The translations under genes and the position numbers were made by a program. The notes below the pieces were generated by a model. It saw nothing but the letters and a program-made list of their open reading frames with translations, ran no database searches and was not told the DNA's origin. From Lepas anatifera (Eukaryota > Arthropoda > Thecostraca > Lepadidae), in contig JAOTON010000316.1 in NCBI GenBank assembly GCA_034440635.1, positions 248,001-312,000 of the forward strand: DNA of 64,000 nucleotides, in the 5' to 3' direction. Below are positions 35,802 to 50,800 of the stretch, one piece after another. Position 1 is the first letter of the stretch, and every line of letters begins with the position of its first letter.

Positions 35802-38800
35802 AAATTTTTGTGGATTTGGGTCCAAGCAATTTATTCCAAAATGTAGCTCGCCGGAAGCGTTAGCATTTTTTATCAAAAGGGCGTGGTAGGTGTAATCGCT
35901 GTGTGTTTCCCTCAGCACACCCATATATGCTAAATACTTGGGCTCTGACTGGACCACTGGTATGCACATGTGCTCAGTGGTCAGCCGAGCACCTCCACAC
36001 AGGCAGAGCTGGCAGCCGGGACCACCGGCCCGGGTCCCTCCAGCGCAGGCCGTGGCCTCTGCTCCTGAGCAGTGAGCACGTACTGAACTGTCTGACTGCG
36101 CATAGGCGGATCCAGGATTTCCGATGGGTGGGGTTCTTTAGTCAGGATGGTGTTATTTGGGTCCGGAGGAAGCGCCCTTTAGTTTATTTTGGTCACGGGC
36201 CTATGAAGGTATGGCCTATGAAGGTTTCTCATATGCTGTATGGTCTCAAGATTTGTCCTATTCAGAGGTGCCAAATTGCATCGTGGGGCGTCAATACGTG
36301 CATGCTAGCGGAGGAGGGGGGGATCGGGTGGAAGCGGCGCTTCAGGGGACACCGGGGCGCGGTATAGGGCATTAGACCGCAGTTGAGGAATGCGGGGTTG
36401 GTCGATCTCGGGGAGAAAATGCTCCCTGGATCCTCCTATGGGGCTGAGCTGTCCGGTGCCTGAACAATGCACATGCATGCGGTGTGGGTGTACGTGAGCC
36501 GGGGCCGCTGTCTGGCGCCTGGCCGGAGCTGAATGGCTTCCCCGGTGGGCTGTTTACCCAGGCCGGGCACCGGACGGACGTGCCAGCATGTAGCAGTATA
36601 GCGCAGCCCCAGATGTATCCAGGTCACGCCGACGGTAACAGGGGCCACCGTGTCTGAAGTGTTGGCCAGTCGAGATAGGCACAATGTGGCCATAGAATGA
36701 TATTCGAACGGCGAAATGCGTGGTTTGTTTGAATCAGGCCGTTTAAAGTAAAATCAATTTAATTTATTCGTGTCAGCTTTCATCTTCCTTGGATGAAAGA
36801 GGGAGTTGAAAGAAAATTCGAACTCTTTAACCTCTGTCTTTGATCGGAAAATGGGTGGTTCAGTTGTAATCACTTCGCTAATCTGCCTACCAACAAGCTC
36901 TTGTAGTTTTTTCGAGTTAGATTCTGGAGCTTGATCCAGAATCAGACTTTGCTTGTTCAAGAGTGGCTCAGGTCAGCAGAACCCCACTGTAATGTAAAGC
37001 CGATTGAAACTGATTTACGGCACTAGCAGCTAAATAAATATCCAGATTTTAATGTAGTAAATGTATTTAATGTATTAAGCACCCAATAACATTAAAACAT
37101 TGATAAGGCTAACAGACTACTATCATGTTTACTGGGTCACTTAATTTTGACTCACCAAATTTAGTCCCAAAGTCGGAATGTACAGAACAGGAGGAACACA
37201 ACATTGTTTCATTTAGAAAGGCCCGAAATAGTTTTTCTTGTGAACAAAAAGCCAAAATGCGGTACGGAAAATAGAGGGCCCTCGACGGCTTTCCGACACC
37301 TCTTCCTTAGCCGGATCCTGCCTACGCCTCTGGTAAGAACTACGGAGCTGTGTTATGAGGTAAACTGGTTTTAGTATCCACTAGCTATGAACAGTTTCAT
37401 CTCGAAAGCTAAGCGGCAAACGAATAAGAGATGTCACGTTACACTCATGGCATACACAAGAAGAGCTGTAACCATGTCTGGGCTTCAGACATGCCTGTCT
37501 GTGAGCAGCCATAATGCCAGCTAACGGCTTTCCTGCCGGCGGACGCCGTGCTGAGAATTAAGAGGTGTTTGACCTGCGGTAGTCGGGCTGCGGCCTAACC
37601 AGGTCGTTATTGGTGTGAGACGGGGACGGGGTCGGCAGCGGGGCCGCCACCCGGCGGCCGGGCGCCGAGAACAGGAAACTCCTTGACTGGGAGTGTAGGG
37701 CGTTGGTCTGGGGGCGGTGATAACGCGGACGAGGGAATTACGTCACTAGACGCTCGTCGCTGGGTTCTCAGAATCGTCAGGCCTGGCCCATGACAAACGT
37801 TTCCAGTTAAGTGCTTGCTCTCATTGTAATGTATTGTGATGTAACAATTTATTGCCCTCATTACATTTGTAAACGTTATTTGATACGGACAGATTAGCGG
37901 GTTCATGTTTATTTCTGGGCATGAACGTTGCTGGAGTATTGATGCTATTGATACAAGTCAAAACCATGCAATTTTCCTTGTCTTCTTTCATTTTCTAGAA
38001 ACTGAATTAATAACCTGCCAATGATTGATAAATAGTCACTACCTTTGGTTTCTTGGGATCCGGCATATGTATCGCGTCTTAAAATCCGCGTGTTTCCGTG
38101 TATGGTGAGACTGAGGTGGTTCCCCTTCGCCAGGCCTGTGTCCGGACTGGTCGGACTGGAAGCCCGAGGATGCCCTGAAGAACGCCACAGAGGCTATGGG
38201 CCTGGCTGACGACTGGCTGAACGTGCCGCAGGTACGGTGACCCATCTGTACTACTTCGGCTGCGGTTGACTGGCCCATCGCTAGAGATGGGTGTGGTACA
38301 TGTCAGAACCCATCTCATGCCGTGCCAGATAACTCTGTCTTATCCCATTCTGTCCATATATACAACAAGTGGCCCTGCACTGTCTCATTTTGCTTTTTTT
38401 GCTATATTTTCGGAAAAGAATCGTTCCACTCCTGGTCTGGGTTGAAACGTGGAAACAAAATTCGCACCACCCTGTCCCATGCAGCCCTGTTCTATAATTC
38501 CCGTACCTTCACCCTCCCTTGCACACCTCTATCCACTGCCCCAGTCTTCCGGCGGAACAGAACTCGACAACTATCTTAGTCCAGCTCAGCGGACAAATCT
38601 GTAAAAGTGATAGGATTTAGAACTCGGTTGATTACCTCCGTTTGACTTCGTTAAATCTGTAAAAACGTGGACCGGTGTGAAATAGAGCCGAGGGTTCGGA
38701 GCGGTAGTAGCGAGCTGCTGAGCTGATACACGGTTGCCCTGCAGCTCATCCAGCCCGAGGACATGGTGGACCCCAACGTGGACGAGCTGTCCATGATGAC

Positions 38801-41800
38801 CTACCTGTCACAGTACCCCAACGCCAAGCTGAAACCTGGAGCTCCGCTCCGCAACAAGACTAACCCCAACAGGTGAGCTGGCACCTGCCGTATTACGCAC
38901 TGCTACCAATCATGGAGCAATCAAGAGCCATTCGTGCTTTACGTTTTCTCTCCAATAAGGCATCTGAATGTGCCCATCCTGTCTAGCATTGCGTCGTTCG
39001 AGCTACATTGGTTCCGTCTTCCGTTCCGTCCGTTCCGGCGCCGCCGGAGCGGCAGGACCGGTTTTGCGAGTCTGATTAATCCCCGCCACGGCCGGATTGA
39101 GCCGGGTCGTGACTGTGCCTCGTCTCTGGGCGGTGCCGGCGAACTCCTGTCCAACAGTCGCTTCCCGCGCGCGGGCGGTTCAAACCGTGACCTTGTCGGC
39201 TCGGCATTCCGGCGTGAGACGGAGACTGGCGCGCTGTCGCTGGAGGGAATGGGTGGGAACGATTCACATAATAGCCTTATGTGTTTCTCTGAAATGTTTA
39301 GTTTTCGTTGTACCTTACCAATATGTTTATCCTTCCTCGCATTTGTTTGTGCACATCATATTTTTACGTATTTAAGGGTAAGTAGTGTTAGGGAAATTCG
39401 GCACTACACATGTCAGATTATACCGATGGAGATGCAATTTTTCCTGACGTGATACAAAATACTCTCTTGACTAGTGTACCAATATCTATTGTAGCTCGTA
39501 TGAATAAGTGTGGTGAAATGTCCGGGTAGGCTTTAACATTGTTTATCTGCTTTCAGCCAATCTGCAGTCGGGGCCAGGTAGACTTTAAGTTTTGCTCCTG
39601 TAGCTGTAACCGTTTTGTACTTGTTTTTTTCTGAACTAACATGTCACCCCCTTTGAAGTAGTTTTTCATCTTATTCTGTCTCTTTGGACAATTTTCTTGT
39701 ACAATTTTCTTACCTAACCTTGATAACAAAGAGGCCGCTACATCTCCTTCCTGCTTTAACATGTCCTTCTTCTTCCCCTGTGGGTGGTTAGCATTGTTCC
39801 CATGCCGTTTTCCAGGCATTGGCGCCTGCCGTGAAGTACCTGTGCACCCTCCGTTGTTGTGCTGTGATACAACGAACTTAAAATGACAGCATGCTGGTTT
39901 TCTATGTGCAGTTCACTTTGGCTTTTTTTTGCCTACTTTCCTTGACCTCAATTCGTTTGTCCCAAATAGTTAAATGTTATTAAGCTGTTTTATTACCGTG
40001 GCCATTGGTGGTTCTTATCTAAATGATTTTAGTATCACATTGTGTGTCATCTTTGTGTTCTTTAGGAATTTGAATAGTTTGGGATAAACCTCCTTTGAAT
40101 GTCTCGGGGATCCCTAGTACCAGAGAAAATTGGCTAATTGTTGGAATATATGTATGTTGCCTTCGTCCAGTACTGGCCCATTCCGTGACACTTTGCTGCC
40201 TCTCAACTGATTTTCGATCTGGCCGTTGTCCACGCTCCGTTTTAAGTAAATATAAAATGGAGCCAATGCCATCCAAACGGAACGCTTATGAGCTAGAGCT
40301 AATGCCGTCCTAGCTAATAACTGGGTGCGACCAATAAGCTCATATCTAAGTACGAGAGGGAACGAGTACCATCCCAGCTGAGTACAAAGTAGAGCCAATT
40401 CAGTCACAGCTAATTAAAGAGATGGAGCCAATGCCATCCCAGCTGAGTACAAAGTAGAGCCAATTCAGTCACAGCTAATTAAAGAGATGGAGCCAATGCC
40501 ATCCCAGCTGAGTACGAAGTGGAGGCAATCCCATCCAAGCTGAGCACGAGATGGAGTCAATGCCATCCCAGCTGAGTGATGGAGCCAGTACCTTACCAGC
40601 TGAGTATGAGGTGGAGTCAATGCCGTCCCAGCTAAGTACGAGGTGGAGCCAGTCCCATCCCATCTGAGTACAACGTGGAGCCAATGTCATCCCAGCTTAG
40701 TAGGGGATGGAGCCAGTGTCAGGTGCTGACGCGGCCGGTGGTTGCCAGGGTGCGTTGTTACGGGCCCGGCGTGGAGCCCAGCGGACCTGTGGTCGGCGCA
40801 CCCACCTTCTTCACCGTGGAGACGTTCTCAGCCGGCCAGGGCAAGGTGGAGTGCCAGCTGATCCGACCCAACGGAGCCTCCGAGCCAGTGAGTAGTCCCA
40901 GCACCGTTCAATCCGATCATATTGCCATCCTCCGCACGTTCCTGATGCTTTGTGTATTATCTTGTTTTCAAAGAGCTTTATTCAAGGAAATCTAAGAACT
41001 GCAAAGTACTGGAGTATTGTGAGACATGCCAATGTGATTTTATCGAATAATTGGGAAGCACTTACCTAGTGTGCCTTTGCCAATCCATCCGAATTCCAGA
41101 TAAACTGGTATGGTTTGCATTCACCCATGTAAAGCGGAAATGGACCCAAGGCCCTGGAAGGCCAACAATGTGTTCCTGTCCCTTCTCAGATCCTTGTGTT
41201 GCTGCCCAATCTCATGATTCCATTATGCTTTTCTTAGATTCGACGCTTATAGTCCAACCAAAACACAGCGTTTCACAGACTCCGAGATTCCTCTGCAAGT
41301 GTTAAATGGTCCATCGGGAAGCCTGATCCGATAGGTAGAAAAACAAGCACACGATGAGCGCTCGCCGATCGCTATTTGGGTTGGCCCGGCTGTAGCGCCT
41401 GCTGTTGCCAAGGAGGGTTTAACATCGCCTCGGTAACACTCGTCTTAAACTGGGCCCAGGACCGCAGAACTGTAAGAGGAGAGTCTAGCTTGGTGATTAC
41501 CATAGCAGTTAATTTGGGATCTACCAAGTTGTTGACGATGTACAAAAATATATTCTATTCTCTAAACTTGGAGTATATATGGCACAGGGATCTGGTTTGG
41601 TATGCAGAGGAGCACTTAGCTACGTTCCGCTTTAGATATGCCATCGTTGTTGTTTTCTTTTTTCCGGTAATTTTCGTGTAGTAGAGTTTTTATCGCATTA
41701 CAGCCGAAATATTTTACCTTTACGAAGACATGTTTTGAAATCTCCGAATTTTGTTATGTTATCTATCCTTGCAAAACCACTAAATGAATAGAAAAAAACG

Positions 41801-44800
41801 AATATGCATTTTAGTCTATAACCAAATATGTATGTGTAAAGACGTTTACGCGCTAGAGTAATGGAACGGGTCACGGATTTGTGAAATGTAGCCAGGGGAA
41901 GCCAAATCTTCGTCGTGGAATGCTCGTAGAAGAATGACCGTCAAAGGGACAGTTTTTGCGCAGCCCTTTCCCAGAGTTTACCGTGAATAATGTAAAGTTA
42001 AGGGGTATTCATAATTATGCCGTTTGCTCATAAACTATGTTATTCATCACGACGGTGATACCCAATTATACCCGATTTACCCATCACACCGACGTATCTT
42101 CAGATTGACGCCAAGTTCAACAACGACCGAAACCTGACTTACAGCTGTCAGTACACCCCGGTCTCGGAGGGACCTCACAAGGTGATAGTCAAATTCATTG
42201 GCAACGAGATCCCCAAGTCGCCGTTCAACGTGATGGTCGAGGGGTACGCCGGCGACCCCAGCAAGGTGACCGCCTCCGGGCCTGGTCTGGAGCCCGTCGG
42301 TGTGGTGGTCAACAGGCCCACCTACTTCGACATCTTTACCCAAGGTACGTGGTGGCGAGAGGGGCAGCTGGGTAAGGCCTGGGGCTGAGCCAGGATGCTG
42401 TTCAGGCGCCATGGTGCGGAAGGCAGTGGTTAAATCAGCCTTAGATGCTGAAAAGTGAAGCCGGGTAATTTTTATATTTGGTTGTATTAGGCCTTGTGTC
42501 AGGCTCTGGTCTCTTAAACGCCATGTATTGCAATAAAATAAGAGATGGGAAACTCAGCAAATTGAGGGGGTGGAGTGAAAACCATCCTTAGAAAACCAGC
42601 TGGGAAATAAAATAATGAGCTGGGTTCTTTAGCGTAATGAACAAAGTACGCTCTAAGCGTATACTTCCAAATAATTACCAAGTATAAGTCTTTAGATTGC
42701 CTTGGTATTTACGCTCCCATTTGATTCACAGATAACGCCACCATCTTTCTATCTCTGCACAGACGCCGGAAAGGGAACTCCAGAGGTGGTCATCCTCGAC
42801 CCGAAGGGCAAACAGAACCCGGCCATGCTGAAGCTGAAGGAGGTGAAGCCAGGCCAGTGGCGCTGCGAGTACCTGGCTGAACAGATCGGCCTCTACTCGG
42901 TCAACATCTACTTCGCCACCAAGCAGATCCCACACAGTCCGTACGGCGTCAAGGTGGCTCCAGGTGAGCACCGGGGCGGTCCCGGCTGGACGACAAGATG
43001 GCCTAAGGAAAGTGTCGGGGCGGCTCCGGTTGGGTATTCAGGTGGCCCCGGTAGTTGTGGCGGTTGTGGCCCCCGGTAGTTGTCGGGGCGGCTCCGGTTG
43101 GCTGTTCAGGTGCCTGCAGATGGACGAGGGTGGCTTCGGATGGAAGTTCAGTGGGCTCCAGATGAACAGCCGCCTGGCGATGCACGGTTTCAGCTCACCT
43201 AGTGCTGACGTTGAGACTTTTGAGAATAGTTCAACATAATTGTGTTTAATCGGTTTCGGAGTGCCCGAATATATAACCCGCGATGTATTTTACATCCAGG
43301 ATTCGAGAAGGCAGACCAGTATGCACCTTGTCCAATTGTGTTTGAAATTTATTTCAAGTGCGTCGTCAGCGATTGTGCGAGCCTATGGCGTAGCGCTCAC
43401 AGTTTAAGTGGACATGGAGTATTTTGTATTACCAATTCCAGAGTATTCACCTATTCTTGGGTGGGTGAGGAAAAGCGTAGGGAGGAGCCTTTGATAACCC
43501 TTTTGATCTTCTATATGACTGGGGAAATAGGTTTTACTGGCGTCATTTTAATTCCAACCTGTATATTAATGCACTAGACATAGGCTGTGGGGCCACTTCA
43601 TTGGTTAACGACATAGGTGAATACGACTGGAGTGAAATGGCAAGTATTTTTACATCAAGGCCACGGATAGTTCATGATTCACGTTCTCGGGGTCATTGAT
43701 CCAGGCGTTTTCAATTATTTGACTCTGATCGACTCAGAGATCGTGGCCTAGATAAACACAAATTGAATAAGTGTAGACCGTTAAATCCGTAGCAAATGCT
43801 CCAGCGGGTGGGTCCCTAGATCTGACGCCTTAGGAATATTCCCTTAAGAGTGCGCTAGTGTCTGATCCGTATCCAGTAAACCAAGGACGAATGCGTATCG
43901 CAACCTTGTTTCATATTGCTTCCAAAATATAGTCAGTAGAGGCACCAGCCCACTAGTCCGGGAGAAAGTGGAATTCTGTGGCCAGGGGTCATACTGTTGA
44001 TGGCTGGCAGTGGGCTGGGCTCACGGTGCACCGAGGGTTCAGTGTTGCAGCTACGGAAGGAATAGAGGCTGCACACAGCCCGGGCAAATAGGGTTTCAGT
44101 TGTCACGTTAGGGGAGAGGGGGGTGGGGCTTTTCCCTGTCCCGTGTTTTGGGGAGTGACTGTGTGACTGTGTTTGTTTTGTGTGTGTGCTCCGGGAAGTG
44201 ACTGTGTCTGTGTTTGTGTGTGTGCTCCGGGAAGTGACTGTGCCTGTGTGTGTTCCTGGAAGTGAATGTGTGTCTGCTTGTCTGCAGCGTGTGACCCTCG
44301 GAGGGTGCGGGCCACTGGCCGTGGCCTCCAGAACAAAGGCGTCAGAGTGGGTGAGACGGCTGACTTCAAGATCTGGACCGAGGGAGCTGGAGAGGGCGAG
44401 CCGAAAGTGCGCATCATCGGGCCCGGTCAGTAGCCACTGCGATTAGTCTCCAGAGGCCAGCGCTTAAGATGGCGACGACTGAGTGCTTGTACCTTGCACT
44501 TTTTTGGCACGTTTGCAATCAACCAAATGCTTCCGTTTGCAATGAGGTAAAACTGTTCAGCCTTAGGCACGCCCTTTAGTGGGTGTCACAGGATATCGGT
44601 ACAGTGTTTTTTGAGGGGTGTAGTTACATTTTATACATTGCAAATTGCGTCTTTTTTGTATAGGTGGCGCTGACGAACCAGCGGAGCTGAAGAGGGTCAG
44701 TGATTTCGTGTACGAAGGAGCGTACTACCCCAAGAAGGATGGTCGCTACATCGTCATGATCACCTACGGAGGTCACGAGATCCCCAAATCACCGTTCGAA

Positions 44801-47800
44801 GTCAATGTGGGCCCTCATGCAGTAAGTGGTTTGCTGCTACGGACTGTATAATTTGTTTAACGAAGGTTTCCTTATCAGTTATTTGAGGAAGTTGATGGGC
44901 TTTTCTCTGTGATGTGCTTTGGTGAAGAGAGAGAAAAACAGCTATTTAAAAGAATTATTCTTATTTTAGCTTTGTGTTCTGGCCCACGGAAATGAATATA
45001 GGATGATGCTGCTGAATATGAAATACCAAAAGCTGACGTAATTGAACTAGGCAAGGATCGATGGAGATAATTTATTTTGAACGCGACTGGTTTCCCTACT
45101 TGTGCTGTAGAAGACCATGCTTCACCCTCTCCTGCATTCTGCGCTCTCGCTCTGTAAGCTGACGGCTGTCCCCGTCTGCAGGAGTCGTCGATTCGGTGCT
45201 ACGGTCCCGGCCTGAAGGGCGGCGTGGTGAACTCGCCGGCTGTCTTCACTGTGGAGACCAACGGCGAGACGGGCGCGCTCGGGTTCAGCGTGGAGGGCCC
45301 GTCCCAGGCTCAGATCCAGTGCAAAGACAACGGCGACGGCTCTGCCGACGTCAGCTACCTGCCGACCGCTCCCGGCGAGTACGCCGTGCACGTGCTCTGT
45401 GAGAACGAGGACATCCCCAAGTCGCCCTGGATGGCCGAAATCATCCCCAAGACCGACTACGATGCCTCCAAGGTAGAGATGGTGCTATCTTCAGCGAGTG
45501 CGCAGGCTCTGGTTTGGTTCTGCCCGTCTCAGATAGGGCGCTGAAGCTTTTGAAGTTATATCACGCTCATGATAACTTTGTTGTGATGAAATTCACCATA
45601 CAGAGCCTACCTCGTGTTGTCAATGTATGGTTTAAAGTTGACACCAGCTCCTTTCTACAGCTGTCTTAGATCTCATTTCAACCGGCCTTGCGGGAATTGA
45701 GTAAAACTCATGTATCTCCTATTCCTCCTTCACCAAGTAAATCGGCGTTTGGCAGCGACGGAAACCAAAAGTTTGACAGCCAGTCTGGTCCAATTCATCC
45801 TCTGCTTTAGAATCACTGAATCAGATCCGCTCCAGATCCAAGTGAACAATGCCCTTGTATCCGAACGGTAGAATCGGAACTAATGTCAATGGTTTCACCA
45901 TTCACTTGTCCAATATGCTCCGTCAGCTCTGAATCCATGTGGATAGGGAATTTGTGACGTGGTGTGGGATGGACGGTACAGACCGCTGTAGTCAGTCGTG
46001 AGGCTGGAGGGTGGGGCGGTACAGACCGCTGTAGTCAGTCGTGACGCTGGACCGGAAGTCCGTCCTGACGACCTTTACCCCCCCTCGTCCGTTCTCCAGG
46101 TGAAGGTATACGGCCCGGGAATTCAGAAGGACGGAGTCACCGCCAACGTGCCCACTTACTTCACAGTGGACACCACCCGCGCAGGCCAGGCGCCGCTGGA
46201 CGTCTCGGTAGGTGGCAGCACTGAGCTGCTTGTTGTTTTTGTCAGTACTGAGTTGTTCGCTGTTTTGGCTTAAGAGCACGCCTACTGGGGAGGCTATATG
46301 CAGAACCCAGCTGCTACTCACTGATAGGCAGCATAGGCCCGACGCCAAGGGCCCAGAATGTGTTGGCCATAGGTCTGTTAGGTGAATTCCGAGGGACTGG
46401 ATAGTTTCCGTTCATTTTATTCAACCAGGCGTTTGTGTAAAACCTTTTCTATGAAATATTAGAGAAACCCTTAATATAATTTTGTAGAAGCTTGTTTCGT
46501 TTCTTTGAAATTACGCACGGCATGTATGTACGTTTTTACAGGAACCGGGTACCAGGATACGAGTACTCAGTTTTTCATCCGAATTTATTTTTCCGATCTC
46601 AGTTAAACTTTAAAGCAATGCACAGCTTTTCTCACCATTAGGGGTGAAAATACGGTGAGAATTTAATTTTGATTAGCAAAGAACTGCTTTCTGCGAGGAT
46701 TTTTTATTGCCAGCACCTGCTTAGTTTTGACGTTACATTCACGACAGAATTTCAATTGTTTTAGAGGAGGGCTTGCTCATCTCACATTGGGAATTTTGAC
46801 GGCATTTACCTACCTATATCCCACCCAGAGATGATATGAACGGCCGGCCCGACTCTGTGGGCCGGTTCCACCTCTGCTTACCTGGTGACCTGACCCCTCC
46901 CCTCCCCCTCTTAGCTGATGGACGAGAATTACACGGACGTGCCAGTGAGAGTGACGGAGAAATCTCCCGGAGTGTACAACGTCGACTACGTGGTCTCCTC
47001 CAGTGGCAAGCACACCGTTCAGGTACCGCCTAAGTCCTGTGCGGAGACCAGTGCCACCCTACCCTGCTCTTTCACTTTCTTTCTCGGGGCATTATGATTT
47101 GATCTTACCGGTGCTGCTTGAATTGTCGTTTAAGATGGTTAGTCTTACTGGAGAGAATGGTATTTGGGTGTGTATGCGTGTGATGAAGCTTCAAGAGATA
47201 CAAGCATGCTGTAAAGCATGCATTTTAACTATTTAGGCTCGCGGATAAAAAATATGTCCTTCTTTCTCCATGCAACGAGACCCAAACCGTTATGAGTGTC
47301 GAAAGTGAGCGGGCAGATGGGACGTTCCGCCAAAATGTGTGAACCAGGGGGACAGATATCTCTCGAATATTTGGGCTCGACCTAGATATATTGCATTTTC
47401 TCTCTTTAGCCAGAACGCCAGTAAATGCTTCCAGATTTATAATTGGTGCACTGCCTTACTAACAACACCCCCTGGGACAGCTAAGTTCGGGCTTCGCCAC
47501 TCCCCCCACCCACTCGTCATGGTCAGGTTGGAGCCCGTCAGTCAGTGATAAATACATGGTGAAACCCCTGCTGGAGTTTAATCATTGACAGTGATTATCC
47601 AAACGCACGTCTGTCGTGTTTTTACACAAATTTTGCATTGTGACGTCACGCCGGTGCCACCGGAAGGTGAACTACGGCGGCGTGGCTGTGCCCGACTCTC
47701 CGTTCCGTGTGCAAGTGACGTCACCGGTGGACGCCACCAAGGTGCAGGTGTTCGGGCCCGGCCTGGAGCCTGGCGTGCGCGCCCAGACGCCTACCCACTT

Positions 47801-50800
47801 TAACGTGGACGCCCGCGGCGCTGGTCCTGGTGAGCTCAGGCTCTGCGCTGGCATGCCGTCACCGCTGCCAAGGCAGACTGCCTGTAACGAGACTGTTCTC
47901 ATACACTGGTTTTGTGGTGGTAGGGTAGTGTGTCAGTGAGGAGGCTCGTTATTTGTATCTGAACAAAGCTAAGGGTACTGTGATGGATGGATGAGTGTTC
48001 CCAGTGACCCTTCTCCTACTCCGGAGTACCGGCGATTAGGATGACTTCAGCAGTATGATCTGTGTGGGAACTTCTTGTGAACGGGCTGGGACATTTGGAA
48101 CTGCGCACTGGATCACCGCAGACAGAAGTGACAGATTGTCAGGGCTTTTGGGGAGGGGTGCGATTTTGAACTTTTCAATAATTTCTTTCCAGTTAACGCC
48201 GTAGTGGCAGTCTAAAACTTTCTCATCTCAAAGGGAAGTGCGCTCGCCCCCCCCGTTGCCGGCGGTCCCTCCCTTGGCGGTAGGCTGATACCTGCTGTAT
48301 GTGACGGCCCAGGTGAGCTGCGCGTCGGCCTGAAGGACAACCAGACAGGTCGCGAGGTCCCGGTCAGTCTCACCGACAACGGAGACGGTACCATGACGGC
48401 CGACTACAGCTACCCCAAGCCCGGCCCCTACACCCTCAACGTCACCTACGGCGGCAAGGCCATTCCGCAGAGCCCTCTGCAGGTCACCGCTCAGCCCAAG
48501 GTGGACGTGTCCAAGGTCAAGGTCGACAATTTGGAGCCCAGTGAGTTATGACGTGCAAAAATGCACTACCAGTGTTCAGTAGACTGGGAGGATGATTACC
48601 TTTCCGGCTCAAGCGTGGCCAGGCTGGTTTTTACCGGTCGATCACAATGTATCTTTGTTGTAAAGGACTTTACTTTATTGTAATCAGTGTTGCGATTATC
48701 TCTGAGTTACTAACGTTGCTCCTTGTGAAGTCGGAATATTGGCTACATTGACTGGACAGATAATTGCCTATTCAAGTTTCAGGACTTGCTTACCTTCCAC
48801 TCCCCCTCCAGTGAGTGATGCTGTACCCTTCCTTTCAGCGGTGTTTTTGAATTCACCGGCGGACGTCATAGTAGACGCTCGCGCGATCCCTGCTGCCCAC
48901 GAGGGCACTGTCACCTGCCCCATTAAGGGGCCATCTGGCGAGCCGTGCCCCTCCTACGTGGAGCCGCTGGGCGACGGCACGTTCAAGGCCACCTACACGC
49001 CGACCGAGCCAGGTGAGCAGAGTGGCGTCCCCCCTATTGGAGGGCATGGTGCTCCCTCCCCTGCCCACCTCCCGCGTCAGGTCCATGCCTGTTGAAAAAC
49101 TGGCTTGATTAGGGGAATGGCGGAATTTGTTTTGCCTATTGGAATTGTACTGGTTGATTCGTGTTATCGCATGGAAACTAATCAGGCGATAAAATTACAT
49201 CAGCGATGTCATGAATATCCGGACTGTGATGTAAGACATTATATCTGAGGTAAATGCTGATCATTGCGTTGGTCGGGGCGGCGTGACGACAAATGTCTGG
49301 CGAAATTTGTATAGGCCTAATGCTGCGGAGAAGGATTGCGGCCAGCGAACGTTTATGTTTTCTCAGCGTTAGAATACCAGAGGAAAATAAAGCAATGTGT
49401 TTACAAATGTTATTGCTGGTTTATGAAAACTAGCTAAATGATTTTAATTTTTAATAAAAATGGTTGAGGCTCATGATCCTATTTGGGGTCACGGAATTGT
49501 TATTTCGAGGCAGGGAACAGTCTGAAATTTAACCTCGAATGCTACGTTACCACAAATGATTTAATCATCATTGTTGAAGATGACTGCAACATTTCCACTG
49601 AGCCAGGCATCCAACACAGCGACCACCGTCTGCCGGCAGGACCTCACCAGCTAGACATTGCCTACGAGGGGGTGGCGATCCCGGGCGCCCCCTTCCGGCA
49701 GACAGCCAAGCCTGGCTGCGACCCGCGCCGGGTCAGCGCCAATGGACCGGGACTGCTGCGGGGCATCGTCAATAAACCCAACACGTTCACCGTCAACACC
49801 AGAGGTAGGCTCACAGCGGCTCTGGCCTGGCCTCGGGCTTATGAGTTCCATGGGCCGAGATCAAGACTTCTGAGTTGCACTGTGTCCAGGTCGGGTATAT
49901 AGTGGGACTTGCCCCCCTCCGCTGGGAACAGTGGCCTGGCTGGAGATATAGTGGCTGGGAACTCGCTAGGAACTGTGTCCTGGCTGGAGATATAGTGACC
50001 GGGAACACGCTGGGAACTGTGTCCTGGCTGGAGATATAGTGGCAGGGAACTCGCTGGGAACAGTGTCCTGGCAGGAGATATAGTGACTGGGAACTCGATG
50101 GGAACAGTGTCCTGGCTGGAGGTATAGTGGCAGGGAACTCGCTGGGAACAGTGTCCTGGCTGGAGGTATAGTGACCGGGAACTCGCTGGGAACAGTGTCC
50201 TAGCTTGAGGTATAGTGGCTGGGAACTCGCAGGGAACAGTGTCCTGGCTGAAGATATAGTGACCGGGAACTCGCTGGGAACAGTGTCCTGGCAGGAGGTA
50301 TAGTGACCGGGAACTCGCATGGGAACTGTGTCCTGGCTGGAGGTATAGTGGCAGGGAACTCGCTGAGAGCTGTATCCATGCTATAGATATTGTGAGACTG
50401 ACCTCGCTGGGAACTGTTTCCAGGCTGGAGATATAGGGAGACTGACTCCGCTGGGAACTGTTTCCAGGCGCTGGCGCCGGCGGTCTCGGTCTGGCGGTGG
50501 AAGGTCCCTCCGAGGCCAAGATGGCGTGTGTGGACAACCTGGACGGCTCTTGCTCTGTCGAGTACGTGCCCACAGAGCCGGGAGAGTATGACGTCAACGT
50601 CAAATACTCCGACCAGCACATTCCCGGCTCGCCTTTCAAGGCAAGCTGATGCACTGGACCACCCGGTGAAGAATTAGCAGTTTTGTTTAAAGGTGGCGTC
50701 ACATTTCGTCAAAGGAGAAAGGGCCTTCATTGGATCCATTGTGTCAGCGGAAAATGCATCGTTTCGCGTGATGAATGTGATTAAAATAGTACACATTGTT

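Larger units (their letters stand above)
34560..38133 (+). other. Filamin intron 3 (3.6 kb)
   Basis: Begins with a tandem array derived from the exon 3 donor (34560-34700). It also holds a (TA)n tract and a MITE. Nothing recognisable in 34701-35750 or 36441-38133. Confidence 0.85.

Noticed and set aside
40265..40748. 33-bp array before exon 6 as a further splice-junction repeat
   Set aside because: It ends 24 bp before the acceptor and its unit does not clearly include the acceptor or exon 6 start; left as an ordinary minisatellite.
47830..47860. Start of intron 14 resembling the start of exon 15
   Set aside because: Only about 10 of 14 bases agree and no tandem structure follows, so it was not counted among the splice-junction repeats.
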